A stretch of 64,000 nucleotides of DNA from an uncultured Roseibium sp. (GCF_947494555.1 NZ_CANLVF010000001.1:1550001-1614000), one strand, 5' to 3'; shown: positions 1 to 9,222, counted from the stretch's first letter. Notes: a model not told the origin generated them from the letters alone. Numbers and translations: made by a program.

Positions 1-1
1 C

Positions 2-145
2 ATAACGCTGCTGTTCACGTCTCATAATATTGAGCAAGCCCTCAGCTATTCCGATCGTGTATTGGCCATCAAGCAGGGTGAAATCGTTCTGGACGGGGCA
101 AGCAACACGTTGTCTTCCGCAGATCTGGGGAAACACTATGGCTGA
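2..145 (+). CDS. phnC: Phosphonate-type ABC transporter ATP-binding protein, C-terminal end (partial)
   Basis: Only the last 47 codons are in the window; the gene begins upstream. The visible frame contains TSHNIEQALSYSDRVLAIKQ, the switch-histidine region typical of an ABC ATPase, followed by a short tail and a TGA at 143-145. It overlaps the start of the permease gene (ATG at 138), so the two are translationally coupled. The assignment as PhnC rests on that adjacent PhnE-type permease. The protein would be the cytoplasmic ATPase driving import of a phosphonate or related oxyanion. Which substrate is transported cannot be told from this fragment. Confidence 0.8.
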   Translation: MTLLFTSHNIEQALSYSDRVLAIKQGEIVLDGASNTLSSADLGKHYG

Positions 146-971
146 CATCGGCTACAGGCCGGAGCGCGGCCTGCCCCAGCGTTTCGAGCGACCCGGTGCC
201 TTGCGGTTTACCTTTTACGTCGCCCTGGCTGCTTTCGTGCTTTGGTCGTTTCAGGGGGCGGGCTGGTCGTTCTCTGCGCTTGTTTCCGGCGGGCCGGCAC
301 TTGTCGATTTTCTTTCAAGGGCATGGCCGCCTTCGGCGGAAAGGCTTCCTCAGCTCGCGGAAGCCCTGCTGGAGACGTTTCAGATGGCGCTCGCGGGCAC
401 TGTCATCGGAATAATCGTCAGTCTGCCGCTTGCCATTGTCGCGGCCAAGGGCATGACGGGTCCGGGGATCATCAGCCGGAGCCTCTACTCCGGTTCGCGT
501 CTGCTGATTGCGCTCTTCTGGACTGTTCCCGATCTGGTGTGGGCCCTGGTTTTCGTGATCACGGTCGGTTTGGGCCCCTTCGCCGGAACGCTCGCGATCG
601 ACGTCGATACGATCGGCTTTTGCGGCAGGTTCTTTGCTGAATCCATGGAAGATGCCGAAAAGGGTCCGAGCGAGGCACTCACGGCGGCAGGTGCAAGCAA
701 GCTTGATACGGTCTTCTGCGCGGTCGTTCCGGCCGCAATGCCGTCTTTCATCACCACCTCCCTGTTTGCACTTGAAAAGGCGACACGCTCATCAGTCGTG
801 CTCGGCCTGGTCGGAGCAGGCGGGATCGGGATCGAATTGAAAGTCGCCATGGACTTTTTTGACTACCAGCTCGCCATGACAATCATCTTGATGATCTTTG
901 TCCTGGTGCTGTGTGTGGAGAGATTGGGCAATTTTGCCCGCAACAGGATATTGGAAGGATCGCCACGATGA
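138..971 (+). CDS. phnE: Phosphonate ABC transporter permease PhnE
   Basis: This 277-residue inner-membrane permease has a long first hydrophobic segment near residues 22-42 and the binding-protein-dependent permease core. The core includes ETFQMALAGTVIGIIVSLPL and the EAA-type cytoplasmic loop (SEALTAAGASKLDTVFCAVVP). It fits PhnE of phosphonate importers and pairs with the upstream ATPase. I chose the ATG at 138 because it overlaps the phnC stop codon; an in-frame start at 30 would lie inside phnC. The 3' end overlaps the next gene by 4 nt (ATGA at 968-971). The periplasmic binding protein PhnD is not in the window and probably lies upstream. Confidence 0.88.
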   Translation: MADIGYRPERGLPQRFERPGALRFTFYVALAAFVLWSFQGAGWSFSALVSGGPALVDFLSRAWPPSAERLPQLAEALLETFQMALAGTVIGIIVSLPLAIVAAKGMTGPGIISRSLYSGSRLLIALFWTVPDLVWALVFVITVGLGPFAGTLAIDVDTIGFCGRFFAESMEDAEKGPSEALTAAGASKLDTVFCAVVPAAMPSFITTSLFALEKATRSSVVLGLVGAGGIGIELKVAMDFFDYQLAMTIILMIFVLVLCVERLGNFARNRILEGSPR

Positions 972-1645
972 GCACAAGCTACTCTGCCGAGAGGACCGAT
1001 ACGGCGCACCTTGCGTGGGAAAAGCGCTGGCGGACCGAAGAAGGGCGCGCGGACTGGCTGCGGCCGAACGAAGATGTTTCGACGCTGATAGCCGAACTGG
1101 AACAAAAAAGGCCCTTAAAGGCACTCGATTTGGGATGCGGTGTCGGCCGGCATGCTCTGGCCTTTGCCCGTGCCGGTTTCGAGACCCACGCCATGGATTT
1201 GTCTCAGTCAGGCCTCGACCAGCTCAAAAACAGTGCCGAGGCGCATGGTCTGGAGGTCTCAACGCACCATGCTCCGATGACGGAGTTGCCCTTTGCGGAT
1301 CAGTGCTTCGATTACGTACTCTCCTTCAATGTAATCTATCACGGCGACCCGGCGATTGTTCAAAAGGCGATTTCCGAAATTGCGCGTGTTTTGAAACCGG
1401 GTGGGTACTACCAGGGCACGATGCTGTCCAAACGAAATGTCAATTTCGGCGTGGGTACGGAGATTGCTCCGGACACCTGGGTGAGGGAGGGTGACGACGA
1501 CAAGGACCACCCGCACTTTTATTGCAACGCCGGCGAATTGGTTCAGCTTTTCGACGCGTTCGAACTCATGAGCCTTGACGACAAGAAACACAGCAAGCCG
1601 GGTTCGTGGCATTGGCACATGATTGCAGAGCGGACCGGCTCCTGA
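968..1645 (+). CDS. Class I SAM-dependent methyltransferase coupled to the phosphonate transporter
   Basis: The protein has 225 residues and a Rossmann-type methyltransferase core. Motif I is LDLGCGVGRHALAFARAGF, then AMDLSQSGLD, FDYVLSFNVIYH and the post-motif segment IARVLKPGGYY. The last third carries an acidic stretch followed by HPHFYCNAGEL and a His/Trp-rich segment near the C-terminus, reminiscent of TehB-like methyltransferases. The ATG at 968 overlaps the phnE stop by 4 nt, so it is the distal gene of the transporter operon. The substrate is unknown. The coupling suggests action on the imported compound or its product, but that is inference from position only. Confidence 0.85.
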   Translation: MSTSYSAERTDTAHLAWEKRWRTEEGRADWLRPNEDVSTLIAELEQKRPLKALDLGCGVGRHALAFARAGFETHAMDLSQSGLDQLKNSAEAHGLEVSTHHAPMTELPFADQCFDYVLSFNVIYHGDPAIVQKAISEIARVLKPGGYYQGTMLSKRNVNFGVGTEIAPDTWVREGDDDKDHPHFYCNAGELVQLFDAFELMSLDDKKHSKPGSWHWHMIAERTGS

Positions 1646-1865
1646 ATTAAAACCCCACCAGCATCCATACTGCTTTTTCTCCCCCGGAGATTGTGCGCGG
1701 GAAAGCGGTGCCGTGTCGGCGCTGCTGGTTCATCGACGTCGATCTTCCGGGGGAAGGCTTATGGATAGCATTGGAATTCTTGCAGAAAAGCGTTAGGACG
1801 GTGAACTGGTCCCTGAAAAGGGGATCCGTGCGAGGTAATACAACGGTATTCGGGATGAGTTCTGC

Positions 1866-3311
1866 TTGATTTCACTCAGACCAGTTTTGAACGTTCTCGG
1901 GTTCCTGTATGTCGGCCTTGCGACCGCCATGCTCATTCCGGCAATCGTTGATGTTGCCCAGAAAAACGCCGACTGGCAGGCCTTCGTCTTTTCCGCCCTT
2001 TTGACCGGCATGATCGGAATGCTGCTGTCAATCGCGGTGGGCGGCTCCCTGCGGGAAGGTCTGGATACCCGACAGACATTCATCCTGACGACTCTTTCCT
2101 GGGCGACGCTGCCTGCCTTCGGTGCTTTGCCGTTCCTGTGGCTCGGGATCGGGTATGCCGATGCTGTTTTCGAGGCCGTTTCGGGCTTTACAACCACCGG
2201 CTCGACGGTTCTGACGGGGCTCGACGGATTGCCTCCCGGTCTTCTTGTCTGGCGGTCCATGCTGCAATGGATGGGCGGTGTCGGGATTATCGTCATGGCC
2301 ATCGTCCTGTTGCCGTTTTTGCGGATCGGCGGGATGCAGCTCTTCCAGAGTGAAAGTTCCGACCGCTCCGAAAAAATCGTGAGCCGTTCCGTGGAGCTGA
2401 TCCGTCTGATCGGACTGGCCTATCTGTTCCTGACCGTGCTGTGCATCGCGGCCTATCTGGCCACTGGCATGGAACTCTTCGACGCGTTCAACCACGCACT
2501 GACGACAATCGCGACCGGGGGCTATTCAACACACGACGAATCCTTCGGTTACTTCAAGAACCCCGCGTCCGGCTGGGTCGCGGTTGTCTTCATGATCATC
2601 GGAGCCCTGCCGTTTGTCCTGCTCATTCAGGCTCTTCGCGGCCATCCGCTGCAGCTTTGGCGAGACCCACAGGTCCGGGCCCTTTTGGGGTTTCTTGCGC
2701 TGGTCTCCCTCACGCTTACGGTTTATCTCGGCATAAACATGCGGTTTCCCTTCGAAGAAGCCCTGTTGCGCGCCACGTTCAATGTGGTGTCCATCGTGAC
2801 GGGCACTGGATACGCCCTTGGCGATTTTTCGCAATGGGGCGCACCCGTTGTCGGGATCACGCTGTTGCTGATGTTCGTTGGTGGATGCACGGGGTCGACG
2901 ACAGGCGGGATCAAGATTTTCCGTTTTCTGGTCTTTTTTGGAACCGTGCGCGCTCATCTACGCAGGATGGTGCGCCCTCACAGGATCATGTCGGAAGAAT
3001 ATGCCGGAACGCGGCTGACGCCCGAATTGTCATTCTCGGTCCTGGCCTTTCTTGTCGTTTACATGGGCACTGTGGGCATCATTACCGTGGCCCTTTCCTT
3101 TTTCGACCTGGATCTGGTCACCGCCATATCTGCTGCCGCGACATCGGTCGGCAATGTCGGCCCTGGGCTTGGACCGGTTATCGGCCCCGCCGGTCATTTT
3201 GCGCCGCTTCCAGATGGTGCCAAGTGGCTGCTGTCTTTTGCGATGCTGGTAGGGCGTCTGGAACTTTTTACCGTATTTGTCCTACTGGATCCGGATTTCT
3301 GGTCCAAGTAA
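1866..3311 (+). CDS. trkH: Trk-type potassium uptake protein TrkH
   Basis: This 481-residue polytopic inner-membrane protein forms the K+-translocating subunit of a Trk system. Its four pore-loop filter repeats are visible: GFTTTGSTVL, TIATGGYSTHD, SIVTGTGYALG and ATSVGNVGPGLG. Length matches typical TrkH. The start appears to be TTG at 1866; an ATG at 1855 runs into a stop after four codons and the next in-frame ATG falls inside the first membrane helix. The NAD-binding regulatory partner TrkA is not in the window. About 220 bp without a recognisable gene separate it from the methyltransferase. Confidence 0.9.
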   Translation: MISLRPVLNVLGFLYVGLATAMLIPAIVDVAQKNADWQAFVFSALLTGMIGMLLSIAVGGSLREGLDTRQTFILTTLSWATLPAFGALPFLWLGIGYADAVFEAVSGFTTTGSTVLTGLDGLPPGLLVWRSMLQWMGGVGIIVMAIVLLPFLRIGGMQLFQSESSDRSEKIVSRSVELIRLIGLAYLFLTVLCIAAYLATGMELFDAFNHALTTIATGGYSTHDESFGYFKNPASGWVAVVFMIIGALPFVLLIQALRGHPLQLWRDPQVRALLGFLALVSLTLTVYLGINMRFPFEEALLRATFNVVSIVTGTGYALGDFSQWGAPVVGITLLLMFVGGCTGSTTGGIKIFRFLVFFGTVRAHLRRMVRPHRIMSEEYAGTRLTPELSFSVLAFLVVYMGTVGIITVALSFFDLDLVTAISAAATSVGNVGPGLGPVIGPAGHFAPLPDGAKWLLSFAMLVGRLELFTVFVLLDPDFWSK

Positions 3312-3349
3312 GCCCGGTGCTTCCATCTTTTGACGCTTAGGGGAACGAC

Positions 3350-4054
3350 ATGAAATTTGCAGCACCGCTGGTCGGCGGCCGTCTTGTCAAGCGCTACAAG
3401 CGTTTCCTTGCCGACGTCATCCTGGACGCGAACGGCGAAGAAGTCACAGCCCACTGTGCCAACCCTGGTTCGATGTTGGGTTTGAAGGAGCCCGGTTCAC
3501 GCGTCTGGCTGTCGCTCTCGGATAACCCGAAGCGAAAACTAAAATACTCGTGGGAGATCATCGAGGCAGATGGTGCTCTGGTCGGCATCAATACAGCGCA
3601 TCCCAACAAGCTTGTGGAAGAGGCAATCGAAGATGGACGCATCGACGACCTGACCGGTTACGCGTCGCTGCGGCGGGAGGTCAAGTACGGCAAGAACTCC
3701 CGCATAGATATCCTGCTTGAAGGTGCGGATGAACACAAAACCTATGTCGAGGTCAAGAATGTGCATCTCATGCGGCAAGCCGGACTTGCGGAGTTCCCGG
3801 ACAGTGTGACGGCGCGAGGCGCAAAACACCTGCACGAACTCGCCGACATGGTTGCGGAAGGACATAGTGCTGCGATGGTTTTTCTCGTGCAGCGGCCGGA
3901 TTGTTCCACGCTCAGCCTGGCGGCTGATATCGACCCGGCCTATGCATCCGCGTTTCAGCAGGCAAAAGAAGCCGGTGTTGCAGCCTATGCCATTGGATGC
4001 GATGTCCGGCAGGATGGAATCGACGCTGTGAAGCCGGTCGCCATCAAGGTCTAG
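3350..4054 (+). CDS. sfsA: SfsA family DNA/RNA nuclease-like protein
   Basis: The 234-residue protein matches the SfsA (sugar fermentation stimulation) family along its length. The N-terminal OB-like part contains RYKRFLADVI and HCANPGSMLGL. The C-terminal nuclease-like part contains SRIDILLEG, YVEVKNVHL and FPDSVTARGAKHLHEL, with the acidic/lysine residues expected of a PD-(D/E)xK fold. SfsA was first described as affecting maltose gene expression in E. coli, and its biochemical role is still uncertain. It starts 38 bp after trkH and could be co-transcribed with it. Confidence 0.92.
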   Translation: MKFAAPLVGGRLVKRYKRFLADVILDANGEEVTAHCANPGSMLGLKEPGSRVWLSLSDNPKRKLKYSWEIIEADGALVGINTAHPNKLVEEAIEDGRIDDLTGYASLRREVKYGKNSRIDILLEGADEHKTYVEVKNVHLMRQAGLAEFPDSVTARGAKHLHELADMVAEGHSAAMVFLVQRPDCSTLSLAADIDPAYASAFQQAKEAGVAAYAIGCDVRQDGIDAVKPVAIKV

Positions 4055-4240
4055 ATCAATGAACTTTGTCTTCCGGGCACGATCTGCCAGTTCGCGTGCC
4101 GATGCCCGACCGTTGTATTCAAAGTATCAGACAGTCCCGAAGCCGATACAATTGAATCCGGTCGCGAAGCACGATTGAAACCTCGGATTTCCATCTTCCG
4201 GTTGTCAGCAACGAAGCTGATCCAAACCAAGGAGATTGAA

Positions 4241-4507
4241 ATGAAACTGACTGTCAAAATTCTGTCCGCTTTTGCCGTTACTACGCTCGCTTTCTCGAGC
4301 CTGCCGACCGCAGCAAATGCTGCAAACCACGTTGTCCACTGTGCGGATGGTACGGTGTACGATTTTGGCCCGGATGACGCGATCAGCGCCGAAGTTGCCT
4401 GCGCCAACCACGGTGGCATCAAGCAGACACCTTTCAAGGCATCCAAGATCAAGCCGAACAGCTCCGGTTCCAAAGGCCTCAACGTGAAGCGTACCAGCAC
4501 GCGCTGA
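4241..4507 (+). CDS. Small exported protein of unknown function
   Basis: This 88-residue protein has a clear Sec signal peptide (residues 1 to about 24, ending in AANA). The mature part is short, contains two cysteines (VHCADG and VACANHGG) that could form a disulphide, and has a basic Ser/Lys-rich tail. The ATG at 4241 is set by a good ribosome binding site (aaggag at 4229-4234); an earlier in-frame start lacks one. I do not recognise a family. It is monocistronic between sfsA and a convergent L,D-transpeptidase. Confidence 0.75.
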   Translation: MKLTVKILSAFAVTTLAFSSLPTAANAANHVVHCADGTVYDFGPDDAISAEVACANHGGIKQTPFKASKIKPNSSGSKGLNVKRTSTR

Positions 4508-4611
4508 TACCGGCTTACGGATCTTCTCTCTGAAAAACTTGCGCCTTGACCCGTTGCGGTCAGGGCCGCAAGCCCGTTTTCGTTTTAGTTTTCCGGGCCC
4601 AAATCGCCCGG

Positions 4612-5301
4612 TCACGCCTGACGCACGACGATCGGCGTCCCATTCGGGACCCGATTGTAAAGGTCTATGACGTCCTGGTGCAGCATGCGTACGCAGCCCG
4701 AGGAGACGGCCTTGCCGATCGACCAGGTCGCCGACGTTCCGTGCAACCGGTAGAGCGTATCCTTGTTGCCCTCGTAGATGTAAAGGGCGCGCGCACCAAG
4801 GGGGTTCTCCAGACCAGGCTCCATGCCGCCCCGATACTTTTCCAGCTTCGGTTCCCGTTCGATCATTTCTGCAGGGGGAAACCATTTCGGCCAGGGCCGT
4901 TTGGCCGCAATCCTTGCACGACCACCCCAGGCGAAGCCGGCACGGCCGATGCCGACGCCGTAGCGCATTGCTTTGCCGTTCTCCATGGTCAGATAGAGAA
5001 ACCGGTTCGGCGTATCGACGACGATTGTGCCTGCAGGTTCCGAAGATGAATAGTCGACCTGGCGGCGATAGTAGACCGGGTCGATCTTGCTGATATCAAC
5101 GGCCGGGACCGGATAGGGTTCTTCAGGCATTGCCCGGTACATCTGAACGAAATCGGGAGATATCGAGTCCTTGGCTTCAGGCGCTCTGGCGACAGCGCGT
5201 GAGCCCGGCCGTGGTGGCAGGCGGCCCGAAATATTTCCGGACTGGCATCCGGCGGCAAGGGCTACCACAGAACATGCAAGGAACAGACGTCTGTTCAGCA
5301 T
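4612..5301 (-). CDS. L,D-transpeptidase (YkuD domain) lipoprotein
   Basis: This 229-residue protein has a lipobox (LAAGC, Cys19), so it is probably a periplasmic lipoprotein. The YkuD catalytic domain fills the C-terminal two thirds, from about residue 90. The signature HGTSATWSIGKAVSSGCVRM includes the nucleophile Cys203. The family cross-links peptidoglycan stem peptides 3-3 or attaches outer-membrane proteins to peptidoglycan. The upstream spacer (5302-5459) separates it from the gpt operon. Which of the two activities it has cannot be read from sequence. Confidence 0.93.
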   Translation of the reverse strand: MLNRRLFLACSVVALAAGCQSGNISGRLPPRPGSRAVARAPEAKDSISPDFVQMYRAMPEEPYPVPAVDISKIDPVYYRRQVDYSSSEPAGTIVVDTPNRFLYLTMENGKAMRYGVGIGRAGFAWGGRARIAAKRPWPKWFPPAEMIEREPKLEKYRGGMEPGLENPLGARALYIYEGNKDTLYRLHGTSATWSIGKAVSSGCVRMLHQDVIDLYNRVPNGTPIVVRQA

Positions 5302-5459
5302 TCACGATCCTGCAAAAGAACTTCAGTTTCACCGATCCGCATGGGCGGCAAGCAAATCACTCAATAGCAGGATTGTTCAGCCTGGCGCGTGACAGTCAAC
5401 TCCACGGGCGGTGTTACCTGTGGGCAGTCACTGCTGCCGGTCTTTTTCGTGCGTTCGGC

Positions 5460-5969
5460 TCAACCTGCCGTGTCCTTTGACAGCGGCGGCTGGAACTGCC
5501 AGCCCATGTCCCAGGGGAAATAGATCCAGGTGTCCTGTGAGACCTCGGTAATGAACGTGTCGACCATGGGAACGCCAACCGGCTTGGCGTAGACCGTCGC
5601 ATAGTGGGCCTTCGGTAACATTCCGCGCACCACCTTGAGGGTTTTTCCGGTGTCCACGAGATCATCGATCACGAGCACACCGCTGCCTTCGCCATCCTCA
5701 AGATCTATGACTTTCGGGTCAATTGGCTTGATAACCTTCAATTGTCCCTGATTGTCGTAGTCGTGATAGGAGGCGATGCACACGGTCTCAATCGTCCTGA
5801 TGCCCAGTTCGCGTGCCACGATGCCGGCGGGAACCAGGCCACCGCGGGTAATGCACACGATCGCTTTCCATTCGCCTTCGCTCGACAGCCGCCATGCGAG
5901 AGCGCGGGAATCGCGGTGGAACATGTCCCAGGATACGGGGAAGGCCTTGTTTTGGGTGGAATTTTCCAT
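5460..5969 (-). CDS. gpt: Xanthine phosphoribosyltransferase
   Basis: This 169-residue cytoplasmic enzyme would salvage xanthine and guanine by transferring phosphoribose from PRPP. The PRPP-binding loop [13 protein letters not shown] is clear, as is the N-terminal [10 protein letters not shown] segment. The [15 protein letters not shown] start and the tail with IYFPWD match the bacterial Gpt type. I take the ATG at 5969; a TTG two codons upstream is the alternative. It lies 14 bp downstream of the CinA-type gene on the same strand, so the two probably form an operon. Confidence 0.92.
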   Translation of the reverse strand: MENSTQNKAFPVSWDMFHRDSRALAWRLSSEGEWKAIVCITRGGLVPAGIVARELGIRTIETVCIASYHDYDNQGQLKVIKPIDPKVIDLEDGEGSGVLVIDDLVDTGKTLKVVRGMLPKAHYATVYAKPVGVPMVDTFITEVSQDTWIYFPWDMGWQFQPPLSKDTAG

Positions 5970-5983
5970 TTTCAACTCGCTTG

Positions 5984-6730
5984 TTATGATCCCAGGATTT
6001 CCGCAACTGCTTGAGCGACATCCCTTTTTGCGGCGTGCAAAACATCTTCGTCGCGAGACCGGATGACAATCTGGGTCGTGAACTTGCCGTCGGAAGCGTT
6101 CGGATAGGAGCCGATCAGGGTCTCGGGATGCGCTTCCTGGATTGCGGCCAGCCGGTCCGCGATCCGGCTTTCCGGCATATCGGCGGCTACCGTTTCCGAG
6201 AGCATTTTCTTGCCGGTTTTCAAGGTGGGCGAAATTGCGTCCATCATCGCCTGCATGATTGAGGGAACACCCGCCATGACATGCACGTTTTCAATCCTGA
6301 AACCGGGCGCCTTGGAGACTTTGTTCTCGATCAGGTCCGCACCTTCCGGGATACGCGCCATACGCTGGCGCGCAGGCGTAAACTGGCCGGGCGCATAATG
6401 CGTTTCAAGGAGCGCCACGGCGCGCGGGTCGAGGTTGAGAGGGACATCAAATGCGGCTGCGACGCTTTCGGCGGTGATGTCGTCATGGGTGGGGCCAATG
6501 CCGCCGGACGTAAAGACATAATCGTATTTGGATCGCAACGCATTGACGGCCAACACGATTTCATCGCGCTCGTCCGGAACAACCCGGACTTCTTTCAGGT
6601 CGATCCCGAGCGAAGTCATGTAATCTGCAACAAAACCGATATTCTTGTCCTTGGTGCGGCCGGACAGGATCTCATCCCCGATGACCAGAAATGCAGCCGT
6701 TACAACATCATCTGCCTTCTGTCCGGTCAT
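5984..6730 (-). CDS. CinA-type molybdopterin-binding domain protein
   Basis: The 248-residue protein is a MoaB/MogA-like fold of the competence/damage-inducible CinA N-terminal family (COG1058). Visible motifs are [19 protein letters not shown] near the N-terminus, [20 protein letters not shown] and [12 protein letters not shown]. It lacks the C-terminal nicotinamide-nucleotide amidohydrolase domain of long CinA proteins. The start at 6730 is preceded by AGGGAGAG; a longer in-frame start at 6784 has no such site. It is upstream of gpt in the same orientation. The role is uncertain: related proteins hydrolyse ADP-ribose or have no known substrate. Confidence 0.88.
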   Translation of the reverse strand: MTGQKADDVVTAAFLVIGDEILSGRTKDKNIGFVADYMTSLGIDLKEVRVVPDERDEIVLAVNALRSKYDYVFTSGGIGPTHDDITAESVAAAFDVPLNLDPRAVALLETHYAPGQFTPARQRMARIPEGADLIENKVSKAPGFRIENVHVMAGVPSIMQAMMDAISPTLKTGKKMLSETVAADMPESRIADRLAAIQEAHPETLIGSYPNASDGKFTTQIVIRSRDEDVLHAAKRDVAQAVAEILGS

Positions 6731-6803
6731 TGTCGCTCTCCCTGAAGCCTGGATGGGGTTTGGCTTTATCTCAGCTTTGAACAAGGCTCAAGCGAAACAA
6801 GAT

Positions 6804-8003
6804 CTATTGATCCGGCGTCCAGCCATAAATCCGGTCGAAACGCTCAGCCAGACGTTTCGGTTTCGTGAGGCGCAACACCGTATCGCGGGCAAACGCCATC
6901 GGTCCGGAGAAGTGGAACGTTTTGGCGTTGCCGTGGGAGATGCCCTGAATATGTGCTGCACGCGGCTTGCGGTCCCGCTCGAACGATCTGAGCGCAGAGG
7001 GGATATTCGCAACATCATGTGGCAGATGCCTGGCGAGAATCGCGGCATCTTCAATGGCCATTGCCGCTCCTTGCGCCATGAACGGCAACATGGCGTGTGC
7101 GGCGTCCCCCATCAGTGCAATATGACCATGTGTCCAAGGGCCCGATGCATCCACGCTGCACAATGCCCACTTCAGCCATTGGTCCGGGGTGTTGAGCAGG
7201 TTTCTTGTTTCCGCGGGCCAATCCTTGAATACACGCAGAACGGCGTCCTTGTCCGCTTCGGCAGACCAGGTTTCATCGCTCCAGTCTTCTTTGGCCAGCG
7301 CGACGACATTGAGTTTACGCCCTCCGCGGATCGGATAATGCACGAGATGCGAATCCCTGTGCAGCCACAGGCCTGTGTCCCGGGCGAATTTCGGGTCGAC
7401 CTGCTCGATCGGAACCGTCGCCCGATAGGCGACCTGGCCGCTGAAACGGGCGTTCATATGCCCTGGAACATGCGCCCTGGTCTTGGACCAGACACCATCG
7501 GCACCAATCAGCGCCTTGCAGTTCAGATTGCGGGTCTCGCCATTCTCGCGGAAAATGCAAACCAGATGATCGTATGGCGACGCGGTGAGGTCCTTGACCT
7601 CGCTGGATAGCCGCAATGTGATCCCGGGCGTTTCTTTTGCCTTTTCGAGCAGAACCCGCTGCAGATCTGCCCGGTGGATCACCCAGAACGGGTTGCCATG
7701 GCGCTCGTGAATGAATTTTCCGAGCTCAACACGGGCGAGCTGACGTCCTGAATTCGCCGACCAGATCCGAAGCCCGTCAGGCGCATAGGCAAATGGTTCA
7801 AGGTCTTCAAGCAGGCCGAGTTCGGCAAGTACCGAACACGCGTTCGGAGAGAGCTGAAGGCCGGCTCCCACTTCGGATATTTCCGTGGCACGTTCCAGGA
7901 GCACAATTTCATGTCCCTGGCGGCGCAGAGCCAAGGCAGCCGTCAAGCCGCCTATGCCGCCACCTGCAATGACGATCGGGTGCGTGCCGTCTGTGTCGGT
8001 CAT
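6804..8003 (-). CDS. FAD-dependent aromatic-ring monooxygenase
   Basis: This 399-residue class A flavoprotein monooxygenase resembles salicylate / 3-hydroxybenzoate 6-hydroxylases. The N-terminal FAD Rossmann motif VIAGGGIGGLTAALALRRQG is followed by the pyrophosphate-binding segment ALIGADGVWSKTR and the C-terminal LMGDAAHAMLPFMAQGAAMA motif. It would use NAD(P)H and O2 to hydroxylate a hydrophobic or aromatic substrate that is not identifiable here. The ATG at 8003 has an AGAGAG site upstream; an extended start at 8039 would overlap the neighbouring gene. The zinc-finger gene lies 14 bp upstream on the same strand. Confidence 0.88.
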   Translation of the reverse strand: MTDTDGTHPIVIAGGGIGGLTAALALRRQGHEIVLLERATEISEVGAGLQLSPNACSVLAELGLLEDLEPFAYAPDGLRIWSANSGRQLARVELGKFIHERHGNPFWVIHRADLQRVLLEKAKETPGITLRLSSEVKDLTASPYDHLVCIFRENGETRNLNCKALIGADGVWSKTRAHVPGHMNARFSGQVAYRATVPIEQVDPKFARDTGLWLHRDSHLVHYPIRGGRKLNVVALAKEDWSDETWSAEADKDAVLRVFKDWPAETRNLLNTPDQWLKWALCSVDASGPWTHGHIALMGDAAHAMLPFMAQGAAMAIEDAAILARHLPHDVANIPSALRSFERDRKPRAAHIQGISHGNAKTFHFSGPMAFARDTVLRLTKPKRLAERFDRIYGWTPDQ

Positions 8004-8017
8004 CGGCCGCTCTCTTT

Positions 8018-8263
8018 TCAGGCGGCCTCCGGCGTCCAATTGCAGTCGTTCGGGGACGATTCATCTGCGTTGAGCGTCGGATCAAATTTGTAGAGCGTGG
8101 AACAATACGGGCAGACGATTTCGCTTTCGGTGCCCATATCCAGGAAGATATGGGGATGATCAAACGGTGGTCTTGCGCCGATGCACATGAATTGGCGTGC
8201 TCCGATTGCAACTGAATCGTGTCCGCTGGTGTTCTGAAAGTGCGGGACAACCTGATCCGCCAT
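8018..8263 (-). CDS. Zinc-finger (zf-CHCC) domain protein
   Basis: This 81-residue protein ends in the CHCC-type zinc finger related to the mitochondrial complex I subunit NDUFS6. The segment GARPPFDHPHIFLDMG is followed by IVCPYCSTLYKFDP, supplying one Cys/His group and the CxxC. Homologues are common in alphaproteobacteria and may serve respiratory complex I. The start could be ATG 8263 or GTG 8269. It precedes the monooxygenase gene by 14 bp and may be co-transcribed with it, though no functional link is evident. Confidence 0.85.
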   Translation of the reverse strand: MADQVVPHFQNTSGHDSVAIGARQFMCIGARPPFDHPHIFLDMGTESEIVCPYCSTLYKFDPTLNADESSPNDCNWTPEAA

Positions 8264-8417
8264 TGCCACAAACCTCTTTGACTTGCGGGGATGCTCCCCG
8301 ACACGGAATTTCGGTGACCATACCTATTCGAAATTGGAAAGGGTAGAGGCCTAACTGCCGCATTCCGACATTTGTGAAGCAGACCGGATTTCTTCTTTGC
8401 AAACAGAGAATATCCAC

Positions 8418-8459
8418 TTACGATAAGGTCACATACGTTTTCCGTTTACGTAAAGGTCA
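8418..8459. promoter_or_regulatory. Tandem 14-bp repeats, probable operator of the hydrolase gene
   Basis: Two direct repeats, ttacgataaggtca (8418-8431) and ttacgtaaaggtca (8446-8459), match at 12 of 14 positions. Their starts are 28 bp apart. The second contains the palindrome tttacgtaaa (8445-8454) and overlaps the ribosome binding site of the gene starting at 8467. This layout suits a repressor site. The regulator is unknown. Confidence 0.45.
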
Positions 8460-8466
8460 TCAATTA

Positions 8467-9222
8467 ATGGCGCGTGTTGAGGTTGGGGGTGTCAAGATCG
8501 CATATCTTGACGAAGGTGAGGGGGATCCCATCCTGCTCATTCACGGATTTGCGTCCAACAAACAGGTAAACTGGCAGTATCCTGGGTGGGTCGACCTTCT
8601 GGTCAAGGACGGTCGCCGCGTGATTGCCATAGACAATCGCGGGCATGGGGAGAGTGAGAAACTCTACGACCCGGCGGACTACGGTGCCCCGCTGATGGCG
8701 GAAGACGCAAAAGGTGTCCTGGATCACCTGGAAATCGAGACAACCGATGTCATGGGCTATTCCATGGGCGCCCGGATTTCGGCTTTTTTGACGCTCAATC
8801 ATCCAGACCGCGTTCGCAGGGCGATTTTCAGCGGATTGGGCTATGGAATGGTCGCCGGGGTCGGAGATCCTGAACCGATTGCATCTGCTCTTGAAACGGA
8901 CCGGATCCAGGACATCAACGATCGCACCGGCCGGGCCTTTCGGGCATTTGCCGATCAAACCGGGTCCGACCGGCTGGCGCTTGCGGCCTGCATGCGTTCA
9001 TCGCGGCAGAAAATTAGCGAAGAAGATGTTGCAAACATCGACAGGCCGGTTCTGGTCGCTGTCGGGACAAAAGACGAAATCGCCGGATCGCCGCACAAAC
9101 TCGCAAATCTGATGCCGCATGCCGAAGTGCTGGAAATTCCCGGGCGCGATCATATGGTCGCGGTGGGTGACAAGGTACACAAGCAAGGTGTTCTTGCATT
9201 CCTGAATAACGTGGAAGCCTGA
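8467..9222 (+). CDS. Alpha/beta hydrolase
   Basis: This 251-residue cytoplasmic alpha/beta hydrolase has the oxyanion segment LLIHGFASN, the nucleophile elbow GYSMGAR (Ser nucleophile), an acid in GTKDEI and a late histidine in GRDHM. The fold is complete. It could be an esterase, lactonase or C-C hydrolase; sequence alone does not decide. I chose the ATG at 8467 because the repeat-bearing regulatory region lies just upstream and the longer in-frame start runs through it. A second alpha/beta hydrolase follows 55 bp downstream on the same strand. Confidence 0.88.
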   Translation: MARVEVGGVKIAYLDEGEGDPILLIHGFASNKQVNWQYPGWVDLLVKDGRRVIAIDNRGHGESEKLYDPADYGAPLMAEDAKGVLDHLEIETTDVMGYSMGARISAFLTLNHPDRVRRAIFSGLGYGMVAGVGDPEPIASALETDRIQDINDRTGRAFRAFADQTGSDRLALAACMRSSRQKISEEDVANIDRPVLVAVGTKDEIAGSPHKLANLMPHAEVLEIPGRDHMVAVGDKVHKQGVLAFLNNVEA

